From assembly GCA_010912705.1 (NCBI GenBank), contig POWB01000010.1, forward strand, positions 93,035-157,034: a stretch of DNA of 64,000 nt. Reading direction: 5' to 3'. Positions 34,789 through 42,381 of the stretch are shown here, piece after piece (position 1 is the first letter of the stretch; each line of letters starts with the position of its first letter). Below the pieces are notes generated by a model. It saw only the letters and a list, made by a program, of their open reading frames with translations, was not told where the DNA came from and did not search any database. The position numbers and the translations under genes are program-made. The DNA is from Halochromatium sp. GTDB lineage: Bacteria > Pseudomonadota > Gammaproteobacteria > Chromatiales > Chromatiaceae.

Positions 34789-36471
34789 ATGAAAGAACCG
34801 CAGGATGGCTATACGCGAGTCCAGAAGCCGTCCGAGATCGAGTCCTTGCTGGGCCAGCTAAGCGAGCCTGGAGGGGCATCGCTGGTGCTGGAGGAGGGTG
34901 ACGGCAAGGCACTTCCAGTCTTGGTTGCCGAGCAGCTGTTTGGCGATCATCTGCTGCTTGATATCAGTGCGATCCGCGAATTGGCGGGACCGCTCAAGCG
35001 TGGACGGCCATTTCGGCTGATTGGCGAGACGCAGGGAGTGATGCTGCGCACCCCGGTGCTGATCATCAAGTCCTGTCAGAATCAGCAGGGACGCTTGCGC
35101 TGCCGCTGCGATTATCCCTTTTATCTGGAGGTCTTGCAGCGTCGGCAGTTCTTCCGTGCCAAGCTTCGGCTCGGCATGGAGGTGGGTGCCATCATCCGTG
35201 ACCTGAAAGACGCTGCGACCTCCCAAGGAGATCTGAAGAATCTGTCACTCGACGGCTGCATGGTCGAAATGCCGACCTCGAGCGCGAACATGTTGGCCTC
35301 GTCTCAGCCGCTCGAGATCGAACTCTGCTTTCCGGATGGGACGCGTTTTGTCATTCAAGGGACTGCGAGGCACTACAATACCGATCTTGAGCGTCAAGTG
35401 ATCTGCGTGGGCTTCCAGTTCATCACGCCGACCGTTGAGGAGGAGCGCCAGTTGTGGCTCCTGGTGCGCGAGATTGAGCGCGAATCGGCGCGGCAGTCAG
35501 CGGGCGGTAGTGAGGGGCTGCTGCGGTCGTTGTTGTTCCAGACTGACCCTAAGGCCCCACCGCCAGTGGCACGTCGTAATGTGCAGCGCTATGCCACGCC
35601 GATGACCAAACGGCTCGCGCGCGTGGCAGGCTATTTGGACGCCCAACTGCTGGAGCTTCCATCTGACCCCAAGCTAGACTCGGTTCAGCTATCGCGCCAT
35701 GCAGACCGGCTACTACTGCTCTATGAGGAGGATCGCGAAGCGCTGCTGTTTGCCGCTCGCTGCCTCGCGCAAGAAGCCGGCCTGGTCCGACACTGCCTGG
35801 CGGTGGCGGTGCAACTGCTAGACCTAGCTGCGCTCAGCAAGATGCCGCGCGATGCCTGTAAGGCCGTGGTCGCCTGTGCCATGGTGCACGATTTCGGCAA
35901 GGCATTTCTGCCTGACAGCATCCGCAGCGCACCTCAGCTCGATGCAGAGCAGCGCGCCCTATTGCACACCCATGTCGCACAGTTCAAGCCAAGCTTTGAG
36001 AATTGCCAGTGGTTGTCGCGGACTGTGCTGAAGAGCGTCGTCATGGAGATCAATGAGCGGCTCGATGGCAGTGGCTATCCACTTGGACTCAGCGGCGATC
36101 AGTTGGGCGAGCTGTCACGGCTGGCGATGGTTGTCGATGTTATCAATGCGATGCGTTGGGATCGACCTGATCGGCCAGCCTGGAGTATCGGCCAAATCTA
36201 TGCGCAGCTGTTAGGGCAGCCCAAACGCTTCGATCGGCGCTGGCTGCAACGCTATATCAACGTCTTCGGACGTCTACCGATTGGCTCCTTGGTCCGTTTT
36301 GAGACGGGACAGCTTGCTTGGATTCAGCGGCTTGATACCAAAGGCCAGCCGCTGCAGGTGCAGTTGACGGATGCGGCTAAGCCACCCGATGACGGGCTCG
36401 GCGAGGTGTTGCGCGACAAAGCGGTGCTGCACCTTGGCAAGCCCTTAGAGGAGGTTGTGGTGCCGTTTTGA
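34789..36471 (+). CDS. YcgR/PilZ - HD-GYP fusion protein
   Basis: 560 residues. The N-terminal YcgR-type domain (about 1-120) leads into a PilZ domain with both c-di-GMP signatures, RRQFFRAKL (RxxxR) and NLSLDGCMVEM (NxSxxG). After a linker (about 245-300) an HD-GYP-like domain follows with MVHDFGKAFLPDSI (HDxGK) and ERLDGSGYPLGLSGDQL (GYP). The HHE usually just before DGxGYP reads INE, so one pair of metal-ligand His is missing and phosphodiesterase activity is doubtful. YcgR brakes the flagellar motor when c-di-GMP is high; fusion to an HD-GYP module would link sensing and turnover. Located directly before fliD. Confidence 0.85.
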   Translation: MKEPQDGYTRVQKPSEIESLLGQLSEPGGASLVLEEGDGKALPVLVAEQLFGDHLLLDISAIRELAGPLKRGRPFRLIGETQGVMLRTPVLIIKSCQNQQGRLRCRCDYPFYLEVLQRRQFFRAKLRLGMEVGAIIRDLKDAATSQGDLKNLSLDGCMVEMPTSSANMLASSQPLEIELCFPDGTRFVIQGTARHYNTDLERQVICVGFQFITPTVEEERQLWLLVREIERESARQSAGGSEGLLRSLLFQTDPKAPPPVARRNVQRYATPMTKRLARVAGYLDAQLLELPSDPKLDSVQLSRHADRLLLLYEEDREALLFAARCLAQEAGLVRHCLAVAVQLLDLAALSKMPRDACKAVVACAMVHDFGKAFLPDSIRSAPQLDAEQRALLHTHVAQFKPSFENCQWLSRTVLKSVVMEINERLDGSGYPLGLSGDQLGELSRLAMVVDVINAMRWDRPDRPAWSIGQIYAQLLGQPKRFDRRWLQRYINVFGRLPIGSLVRFETGQLAWIQRLDTKGQPLQVQLTDAAKPPDDGLGEVLRDKAVLHLGKPLEEVVVPF

Positions 36472-36482
36472 GCCTCAGTCCC

Positions 36483-36509
36483 TAAAGTCCCGCTGCCGGC
36501 TGCCGATAA
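36483..36509 (+). promoter_or_regulatory. Sigma-28 (FliA) promoter of fliD
   Basis: TAAAGTCC (36483-36490), an 11-bp spacer, then GCCGATAA (36502-36509): the -10 is an exact match to the enteric FliA consensus and the -35 differs in two of eight bases. It lies about 100 nt before fliD and should drive fliD-fliS-fliT and the two genes that follow. Confidence 0.88.
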
Positions 36510-36611
36510 TTCTACTAACCTATAGGACGGAGCAGCTCGCAGGGGCGGGCGTCTTGGTCAGCCTTAGTGGCTAGCTAGGCAAGCTCTCTGGACTCGAAAT
36601 CAGGAGCCGTC

Positions 36612-38006
36612 ATGTCAACTATTACCTCGCTCGGTATCGGCTCGGGGCTTGATCTCAACGGGCTGCTTGATCAGCTTCGCGAAGCTGAGCAAGGTCGTCT
36701 CGAGCCCATTACTCAGCAGAAAGAGGCTCAGGAATCCAAGCTTTCGGCTTACGGTACGCTGCAAGGAGCGCTCTCTGCGCTGCAATCGGCCTCAGATACG
36801 CTCAACGATAGCGAGCTGTTTGAGCGTGTTTCTAGCAATGTGACGGGTACCGGGGTGACCTCGGCTGCCAGCACTGAGGCCCTGCCGGGACGTTACGATG
36901 TGAGCGTGACGACGCTGGCGCGCGCGCAGAGTATCGCCACCGGTGGCTTTGCCGAGGGGGAAACCTTCTCCGCCGGGACCATGAGTATCCAAGCCGGCGA
37001 TGGTGATCCGCTCAGCATCACCGTTGAGGAAGGTGATAGCCTCGAGGACATCCGCGACAGTATCAATGCGGCTGGCTCCGCGGTGATGGCCTCAATCGTC
37101 AATGATGGTGATGCATCCAACCCTTACCGTCTCGTGCTCTCGGCGACCGAGACAGGCACCAATGCCGCAATTCAGTCGATCACCTTTGACGGTGGCGATG
37201 AGCGCTTGAGCTTTGAAGTGGAGCCAGTAGATGGCTATGCGCCAGAGTACGCTGGCATGCAGCAAACCGTCGATCCCAAAGATGCGGCTTTGAGCGTCAA
37301 CGGCATCGCGATCAGCAGCCAGAGCAACCAGGTCGAAGGCGCCATTCAGGGGGTGACGCTCAATCTTGTCGAAGAAGGCGAATCCGCTAATTCGACGGTG
37401 GTTGTCGAGCGCAATAATTTCGCGGTGCGTGACGCTGTGACCCAGTTTGTCAGTGCCTATAACGCACTAAAAGAGACGACTGGGAATCTGACCAGCTTTA
37501 GTGCTGAGACAGGCGCCGCTGGCGAGCTGCTTGGCGATAGTACCCTGCGCAGCATCGAGTCACGGTTACGCGGTGCTGTTGGCGGCACGATCTCGGGTGG
37601 CGATTTCAGCACCCTCTCTGATATTGGGATCAGTCTGCAGCTTGATGGGACGCTTGAACTCGACGAAGACCGTCTCGACGATGCCTTAGTCAATAATCGC
37701 CAGGCCTTGACCGACTTTTTCGCGGGTGAAAGCGAAGATGGGGGCTTTGCCGGCGGATTGAGTGCAGTGCTGAGCCAGGTGCTCGATGATGGTGGGCTGC
37801 TTGAAAACGCGAGGGACGGTGTAGAATCTCGGATTACGAGCCTTGATGAGCGTGCTGCGCGCATGGAACTCTCGATTGAGCGCGAGATCGAGCGGTATCG
37901 GGTGCAGTTCGGGCAGCTCGACTCGATGATCGCGCAGATGAATCAGACCAGCGCTTACCTGACGCAACAGTTTGATAACTTAAGCTCGATGCTTAACCGC
38001 GATTGA
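36612..38006 (+). CDS. fliD: Flagellar filament cap protein FliD (HAP2)
   Basis: 464 residues. Forms the pentameric cap at the filament tip that folds incoming flagellin. The N-terminal coiled-coil/HAP2 region starts SIGSGLDLNGLLDQLREAEQ, typical of FliD; the variable outer domains cover about 90-330; the C-terminal helices end SAYLTQQFDNLSSMLNRD. Late (class 3) gene; expressed from the sigma-28 promoter upstream. A 16-bp tandem duplication separates it from fliS. Confidence 0.95.
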   Translation: MSTITSLGIGSGLDLNGLLDQLREAEQGRLEPITQQKEAQESKLSAYGTLQGALSALQSASDTLNDSELFERVSSNVTGTGVTSAASTEALPGRYDVSVTTLARAQSIATGGFAEGETFSAGTMSIQAGDGDPLSITVEEGDSLEDIRDSINAAGSAVMASIVNDGDASNPYRLVLSATETGTNAAIQSITFDGGDERLSFEVEPVDGYAPEYAGMQQTVDPKDAALSVNGIAISSQSNQVEGAIQGVTLNLVEEGESANSTVVVERNNFAVRDAVTQFVSAYNALKETTGNLTSFSAETGAAGELLGDSTLRSIESRLRGAVGGTISGGDFSTLSDIGISLQLDGTLELDEDRLDDALVNNRQALTDFFAGESEDGGFAGGLSAVLSQVLDDGGLLENARDGVESRITSLDERAARMELSIEREIERYRVQFGQLDSMIAQMNQTSAYLTQQFDNLSSMLNRD

Positions 38007-38012
38007 AGACGC

Positions 38013-38044
38013 CTGTAGTCTGCAATCACTGTAGTCTGCAATCA
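38013..38044. repeat. 16-bp perfect tandem duplication after fliD
   Basis: CTGTAGTCTGCAATCA occurs twice in direct succession, 7 nt after the fliD stop and before the fliS ribosome binding site (GGGGAG, 38060-38065). Confidence 0.95.
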
Positions 38045-38073
38045 ACAGCTCGACAGATAGGGGAGCCAATACC

Positions 38074-38499
38074 ATGAATGTGATGCGAGGACCAGCGGCC
38101 TATGGCCGAGGTGCCGGGGCCTATGCCCGAGTCGGTGTGGAGAGCGGTGTGATGTCGGCGAGTCCACACCAATTGATTGTGATGCTCTTTGATGGCGCAC
38201 TGGCATCGATTCGGGCGGCTCGAATCCACATGCAGGGCGGTAACATTGCCGAGAAAGGCAAGGCGATCTCCAAGGCCCTTGATATCATTAATAATGGCCT
38301 TGCCGCGGCCTTAGATGCAGAACGCGGTGGGGAGATCGCGGAACGTCTGGCATCGCTCTATGACTATATTGCGCGGTTGCTGCTCGCGGCTAATCTACAT
38401 AATGACGAGAAGAGCCTGAATGAGGCCGAGACGCTGCTCGAAGACGTGGCAGCAGCTTGGCGTGAGATCGGCGAGCAGGCGCAGACCGCTGCTGCCTGA
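38074..38499 (+). CDS. fliS: Flagellin export chaperone FliS
   Basis: 141-residue four-helix-bundle chaperone that binds the flagellin C terminus and prevents premature polymerisation. The diagnostic YARVGVESGVMSASPHQLIV and VMLFDGALASIRAARI segments are present. Starts ATG 38074 with GGGGAG upstream. Part of the fliD-fliS-fliT series. Confidence 0.94.
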   Translation: MNVMRGPAAYGRGAGAYARVGVESGVMSASPHQLIVMLFDGALASIRAARIHMQGGNIAEKGKAISKALDIINNGLAAALDAERGGEIAERLASLYDYIARLLLAANLHNDEKSLNEAETLLEDVAAAWREIGEQAQTAAA

Positions 38500-38505
38500 A
38501 CGAGC

Positions 38506-38925
38506 ATGGTCGCCTCTCTGACTCGGAATTCGCCAATGGAGTCCCTAACTCATCAGCAAGTGCTGTTGAATGCTTACGAGAGGCTGCTGGAGTGCTCCGA
38601 AAAGATGCTCGAGCTTGCCTGTGCGGCTGATTGGGAGGCACTCATCGAACTGCAAAGTAGTTATCTTGCGGAAGTCGAGATGCTGCACCGCTTTGATGAT
38701 GATCAGATGGTGCTCGATCAATGGGCGATCCGGCGTAAGGCCGAGCTACTCAAACAACTGCTGGAGCGAGATCAAGAGATTCGCCAACGGCTGATGGACC
38801 GGCGGCGCGAGCTCACGCAGATGATTCACGGCTCGAGACAGCAGCTCGCCTTGTCTCGGACCTACAGCTACTACCAGGGGACCTCGGAGGTCATCGAGGC
38901 CGCTCAGCGCTTTAGCTCGACGTGA
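38506..38925 (+). CDS. fliT: FliT-like flagellar chaperone
   Basis: 139 residues, all helical: QQVLLNAYERLLECSEKMLELA and VLDQWAIRRKAELLKQLLERDQ match the size and helix layout of FliT, the export chaperone for FliD that in enterics also restrains FlhDC. Sequence conservation in this family is low, so position directly after fliS is the main support. An alternative ATG at 38536 exists. Overlaps the next gene by 4 nt. Confidence 0.75.
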   Translation: MVASLTRNSPMESLTHQQVLLNAYERLLECSEKMLELACAADWEALIELQSSYLAEVEMLHRFDDDQMVLDQWAIRRKAELLKQLLERDQEIRQRLMDRRRELTQMIHGSRQQLALSRTYSYYQGTSEVIEAAQRFSST

Positions 38926-40211
38926 GTGGCATCAACAGCCTGATTGATACCCTGATGCATCAGGTGTTGGGAAAACGGGTGGAGACTCCGCTACCCCGTG
39001 ATCTCAACCAGCCGGTCAAGCCGATGACGGCTACCGACACCCCTTCCGCAGTCCGCAGCGATTCGCGGCTTGATGCACGAACCAACGTTCCAGTTCGGGA
39101 GGCCTTGCGAGCGCCCCAGGACGAGCGTGCCATCCAGGGGCGGCAGCCTGCTGGTGAGAAGACGCCACCGGCTTCCACGCAGACAAGCTTTACCCCTTCC
39201 GCACGATCGATTGCAGATGTGTTGCTGCGTTTTCCGGCCTCATCATCCGCAGTGCGCATGGCGCAGCCGCTGTTTCCGACCAGCGAGCATCCAGCGCCAA
39301 CCCAGGTAGCAGACCGTTTGCAGACCTCAGTGCGCGACAGCGGCCTGTTCTACGAGTCGCATCTTTCGCGTTGGTTTCGCGGCGATTTGTCGCGTGAGCA
39401 GTTGCAGCGCGAGCCGCAGATGTGGCGCCCCTTGACCTTTACGCCAGCAGCCTTGACCTCGCTGCCGCCGACGCCACTCCGTTCGAGCCTACCTGCCTTC
39501 TTGCTTGGCCTGTCGCGGGGTGGGGAGGTGGTCTTAGGTCAGGCTCAAGGGGCGCAGACAGCGCTGCCTACGGCAGCCGGGGCCGGCGGCGGCATCGGCT
39601 CTGCCGGGTTAGGACCAACCACTGGAACTGGGGCAATCTTGGCCTCAGCGCAGCAGCCATCGACCCCCGGGGGGGCCATCGCGAGCGGGCCTGTTGGCGC
39701 CGAGGCGCGGGAAAATAGCGCTGCGCTACAGCAGCAGGTCGTCAATGCAGAGCAGCTTGCCACCCAATCGACACGTCTGCAGCGTGGCGAAGTCATTCAT
39801 GAAAGCTTGCAAGGGTTGGTTCGTCATCAGCTTGAGCTACTGGCAGCGCCCGTGCTGCGCTGGGAAGGTGATGTCTGGTCTGGGATCTTTATGGCGCTGA
39901 TGATCCAGCCGCCGAGTAGACGCGATGAGCGAGGAGCCTCCGATGAGGAGGAGCCAGGGCAAGACGACTCCGGCGCTAACGAATGGCAATCGAGCATGAC
40001 CTTGCAGGTGGCTGGTCTTGGCGAGGTTGGGGTTAAGCTCTGGCTACGGGAGACCCGTTTGGAACTGGAGCTAGCAGCCAGTGATCCGGATGTTCGGCTG
40101 GTACTCGCCGAAGGGGTAGAGCAGCTCAAGTCGCGGCTTGAAGCCCTTGACCTCGAGGAGGTTCGCATCCGTCTGCACCACGACCTACCGGTGGTAGAGC
40201 CGCCCAGATGA
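38922..40211 (+). CDS. FliK-like hook-length control protein
   Basis: 429 residues, GTG start overlapping the fliT stop (GTGA). A long disordered Pro/Ser/Thr/Ala-rich N-terminal part (about 1-285) is followed by a conserved C-terminal domain of about 120 residues (SMTLQVAGLGEVGVKLWLRE, ALDLEEVRIRLHHDLP) that matches the FliK C-terminal fold which flips FlhB specificity. It directly precedes the flhB-tail homologue flhX, a pairing known in proteobacteria. Whether this is the main FliK or a second copy is unknown. Confidence 0.72.
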   Translation: MSGINSLIDTLMHQVLGKRVETPLPRDLNQPVKPMTATDTPSAVRSDSRLDARTNVPVREALRAPQDERAIQGRQPAGEKTPPASTQTSFTPSARSIADVLLRFPASSSAVRMAQPLFPTSEHPAPTQVADRLQTSVRDSGLFYESHLSRWFRGDLSREQLQREPQMWRPLTFTPAALTSLPPTPLRSSLPAFLLGLSRGGEVVLGQAQGAQTALPTAAGAGGGIGSAGLGPTTGTGAILASAQQPSTPGGAIASGPVGAEARENSAALQQQVVNAEQLATQSTRLQRGEVIHESLQGLVRHQLELLAAPVLRWEGDVWSGIFMALMIQPPSRRDERGASDEEEPGQDDSGANEWQSSMTLQVAGLGEVGVKLWLRETRLELELAASDPDVRLVLAEGVEQLKSRLEALDLEEVRIRLHHDLPVVEPPR

Positions 40212-40483
40212 GCGAGCCGTTACCAGACGACCGGCGCCGCGCCGTCGCCCTTGCTTACCATGATGGGGATGATGCGCCTCGCGTTGTGGCTAAGGGCTAT
40301 GGTGAGATCGCTGAGCGGATCATCGAGGAGGCGGAGCGCCAAGGTATCTATGTCCATGATGCGCCTGAGCTGGTCGCACTGCTGATGAATCTGAATCTCG
40401 ACGAACAGATTCCTCCAAACCTTTACCAGGTCATCGCTGAGCTTTTGGTGTGGGTCCGGCAGATTGCCGATGGGCGCGCCTAG
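40208..40483 (+). CDS. flhX: FlhX: homologue of the FlhB C-terminal domain
   Basis: 91 residues resembling the cytoplasmic tail of FlhB after its cleavage site: RRRAVALAYHDGDDAPRVVAKG, then the helix EEAERQGIYVHDAP and LYQVIAELLVWVRQ. It starts where the cleaved C-terminal fragment of FlhB would begin and has no membrane part. In other bacteria FlhX can partly substitute for the cleaved FlhB tail in export switching. Overlaps the fliK-like gene by 4 nt. Confidence 0.85.
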   Translation: MSEPLPDDRRRAVALAYHDGDDAPRVVAKGYGEIAERIIEEAERQGIYVHDAPELVALLMNLNLDEQIPPNLYQVIAELLVWVRQIADGRA

Positions 40484-40492
40484 CCAGGCGCA

Positions 40493-41779
40493 TCAAGCGG
40501 CGCGCCGTCGCTTTGCCTTGGTCCGCAAGGCCTTATCGATGTCCTCTGGGGTCAGTGTTTGCATCCACTCGGCGGCCTTGTCGTACCGATTAGTCACCAA
40601 GCGTGCCTCGACCTCTGGCGTGAGCTTGAAGACCGATACGGCCTTTTTGAGTTGTGCCGCCTCGGCTTCGACCTGATCGGCGGCTTTTGCGTCTTGCCGC
40701 ACCAGATCCGCATTGCGCTGCGTCACTTGATCCATCTGGGCAATGGCGCGATTGATCTGTTCGATTCCCTGGCTCTGATCTCTCGAGCTTGAGGTGATGC
40801 CGTCCATTAAGTTGTTGACTTGCTTGACGGCGCAGACGATGTCATCGATAGATCGTCCCGCCTGATCCGCTTGCTCAAGACCAAGTTTGACGGCGGTTGC
40901 TGAGGCATCGATGAGCGCTCGGATCTCTTGCGCTGTGTCTGAGCTATGCCGCGATAGCCCCATCACCTCAGCAGCGACGACGCGAAAGCCTTGACCACGC
41001 TCACCTGCCTGAGCCGCTTCAACCGAGGCAAGCAGTGCGAGGCGGTTGGCCTGAGAAGCGATGGTATCGATCAGCGCGACGGCATCGGCGATTCGGTGGA
41101 CCTCCTGGCTGATCTCCATCATGGTAGCAACCAGTGCGACAACTGAGTCGCTGCCATTGCTGGTCGCTCGGGCAGCGCTTTCTGTGATATGGCGGGCTTG
41201 GCGCGCATGGTCCGCATGCTGCTTCACCCTGGCCGATAGTGCGGCCATTTGCGACGCGGTCTGTTTTAGCTTAACGACCTGCTGCTGGGCTCGCACCGAG
41301 AAATCATTGTTGCCGCTTGCGATATGCTGAGCACCACGATAAACGGCATCCGTACTCAAGCGCACCAGAGCGAGGGTCTGCGACAAGCGCTGCTGTAGGG
41401 CTCTGACTGCGGCGCTGAGCTGGCCAAGCTCATTACGGCCAAAACGCTCAAGCGGTACAGAAAGGTCACCATAGGCCATGGCGTCAAAGCCAGCGACCAC
41501 CTTCTGCAGCGGCCTCAAGACATGCACGCTGAGTCCCCAAAGCACAGCTCCAGCGGTCAGCAGCGCGATTGCAAGCAGGCTGATGATGATGATGCGGCTC
41601 TCATGTGCGAGCGCACGAAACAGCTGTTGTTTTTCCGCGCCGAAGTCGCCAGTCTGTTTGGCCAGCAGGCTGATGATGCTCTCGGCCTGGTCAAGCACGA
41701 AAAAGCCGAGCGCGCCAAGCCCGAGGATCAACACCAAAAAGGTGCCAACCACCAGTGCCCAACTCGTTCGCATCGTCAT
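40493..41779 (-). CDS. Chemoreceptor-like protein with altered signalling tip
   Basis: 428 residues. Two hydrophobic segments (about residues 7-29 and 64-86) bracket a very short extracytoplasmic loop (about 30-63), followed by HAMP and a methyl-accepting domain. The hairpin tip reads IASQANRLALLASVEAAQAG against the usual [20 protein letters not shown]; Phe373, Asn381 and Arg388 (Tsr numbering), important for receptor trimers and CheA control, are changed. No CheR-binding pentapeptide. It lies downstream of cheA-cheW on the same strand. Confidence 0.82.
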   Translation of the reverse strand: MTMRTSWALVVGTFLVLILGLGALGFFVLDQAESIISLLAKQTGDFGAEKQQLFRALAHESRIIIISLLAIALLTAGAVLWGLSVHVLRPLQKVVAGFDAMAYGDLSVPLERFGRNELGQLSAAVRALQQRLSQTLALVRLSTDAVYRGAQHIASGNNDFSVRAQQQVVKLKQTASQMAALSARVKQHADHARQARHITESAARATSNGSDSVVALVATMMEISQEVHRIADAVALIDTIASQANRLALLASVEAAQAGERGQGFRVVAAEVMGLSRHSSDTAQEIRALIDASATAVKLGLEQADQAGRSIDDIVCAVKQVNNLMDGITSSSRDQSQGIEQINRAIAQMDQVTQRNADLVRQDAKAADQVEAEAAQLKKAVSVFKLTPEVEARLVTNRYDKAAEWMQTLTPEDIDKALRTKAKRRRAA

Positions 41780-41874
41780 CTGCTATCCGCCAATGCCTAG
41801 CGCCAGCCTCTGGTGGACCCAGCCAAGGTTCTTGGCCAGGGTTGACGCTCCATGGTTGGCGCCCTAGCGCAGCG

Positions 41875-42381
41875 TTACTCGGCGATCTGCTCGACCTGCT
41901 CGACGAGGGCCATTTCCTTGCTCGTTAGCAGCTTGTCGATATCGACCAAGACCAGCATGCGCTTCTCCAAGCTGCCGAGGCCTTTCAGGAAGTCAGAAGA
42001 CAGACTCATCCCGAGCTCAGGGGCGGGCTTAATTTGATCAGGGGTCAGGGTCATGACGTCTGAGACACCATCAACCACGATGCCGACGATGCGGTCGGAG
42101 ACATTGACTACAATCACCACGGTCTGACCGCCGTACTCGACCTTGTCGAGCTTAAACTTGATCCGCAGATCGACGATTGGCACGATGACGCCGCGTAGAT
42201 TGGTAACCCCTTTGATGAACTCGGGGGCATTCGCGATACGGGTGACATTCTCATAACCGAGAATCTCCTGAACCTTGAGGATGTCGATCGCATACTCTTC
42301 CTCACCGAGGGAGAACACCAAAAATTGTTGATTCTCGCCTTCGGATGCGGCTAGGGCGGCCTCGGTGCTTTGGCGATTCAT
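41875..42381 (-). CDS. cheW: Chemotaxis coupling protein CheW
   Basis: 168-residue scaffold that joins CheA to receptors. The SH3-like core begins [23 protein letters not shown], with [16 protein letters not shown] and the C-terminal VLVDIDKLL; the conserved Arg of the NLRG loop is present. Overlaps the end of cheA by 4 nt, implying coupled translation and matched amounts of CheA and CheW. Confidence 0.95.
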   Translation of the reverse strand: MNRQSTEAALAASEGENQQFLVFSLGEEEYAIDILKVQEILGYENVTRIANAPEFIKGVTNLRGVIVPIVDLRIKFKLDKVEYGGQTVVIVVNVSDRIVGIVVDGVSDVMTLTPDQIKPAPELGMSLSSDFLKGLGSLEKRMLVLVDIDKLLTSKEMALVEQVEQIAE

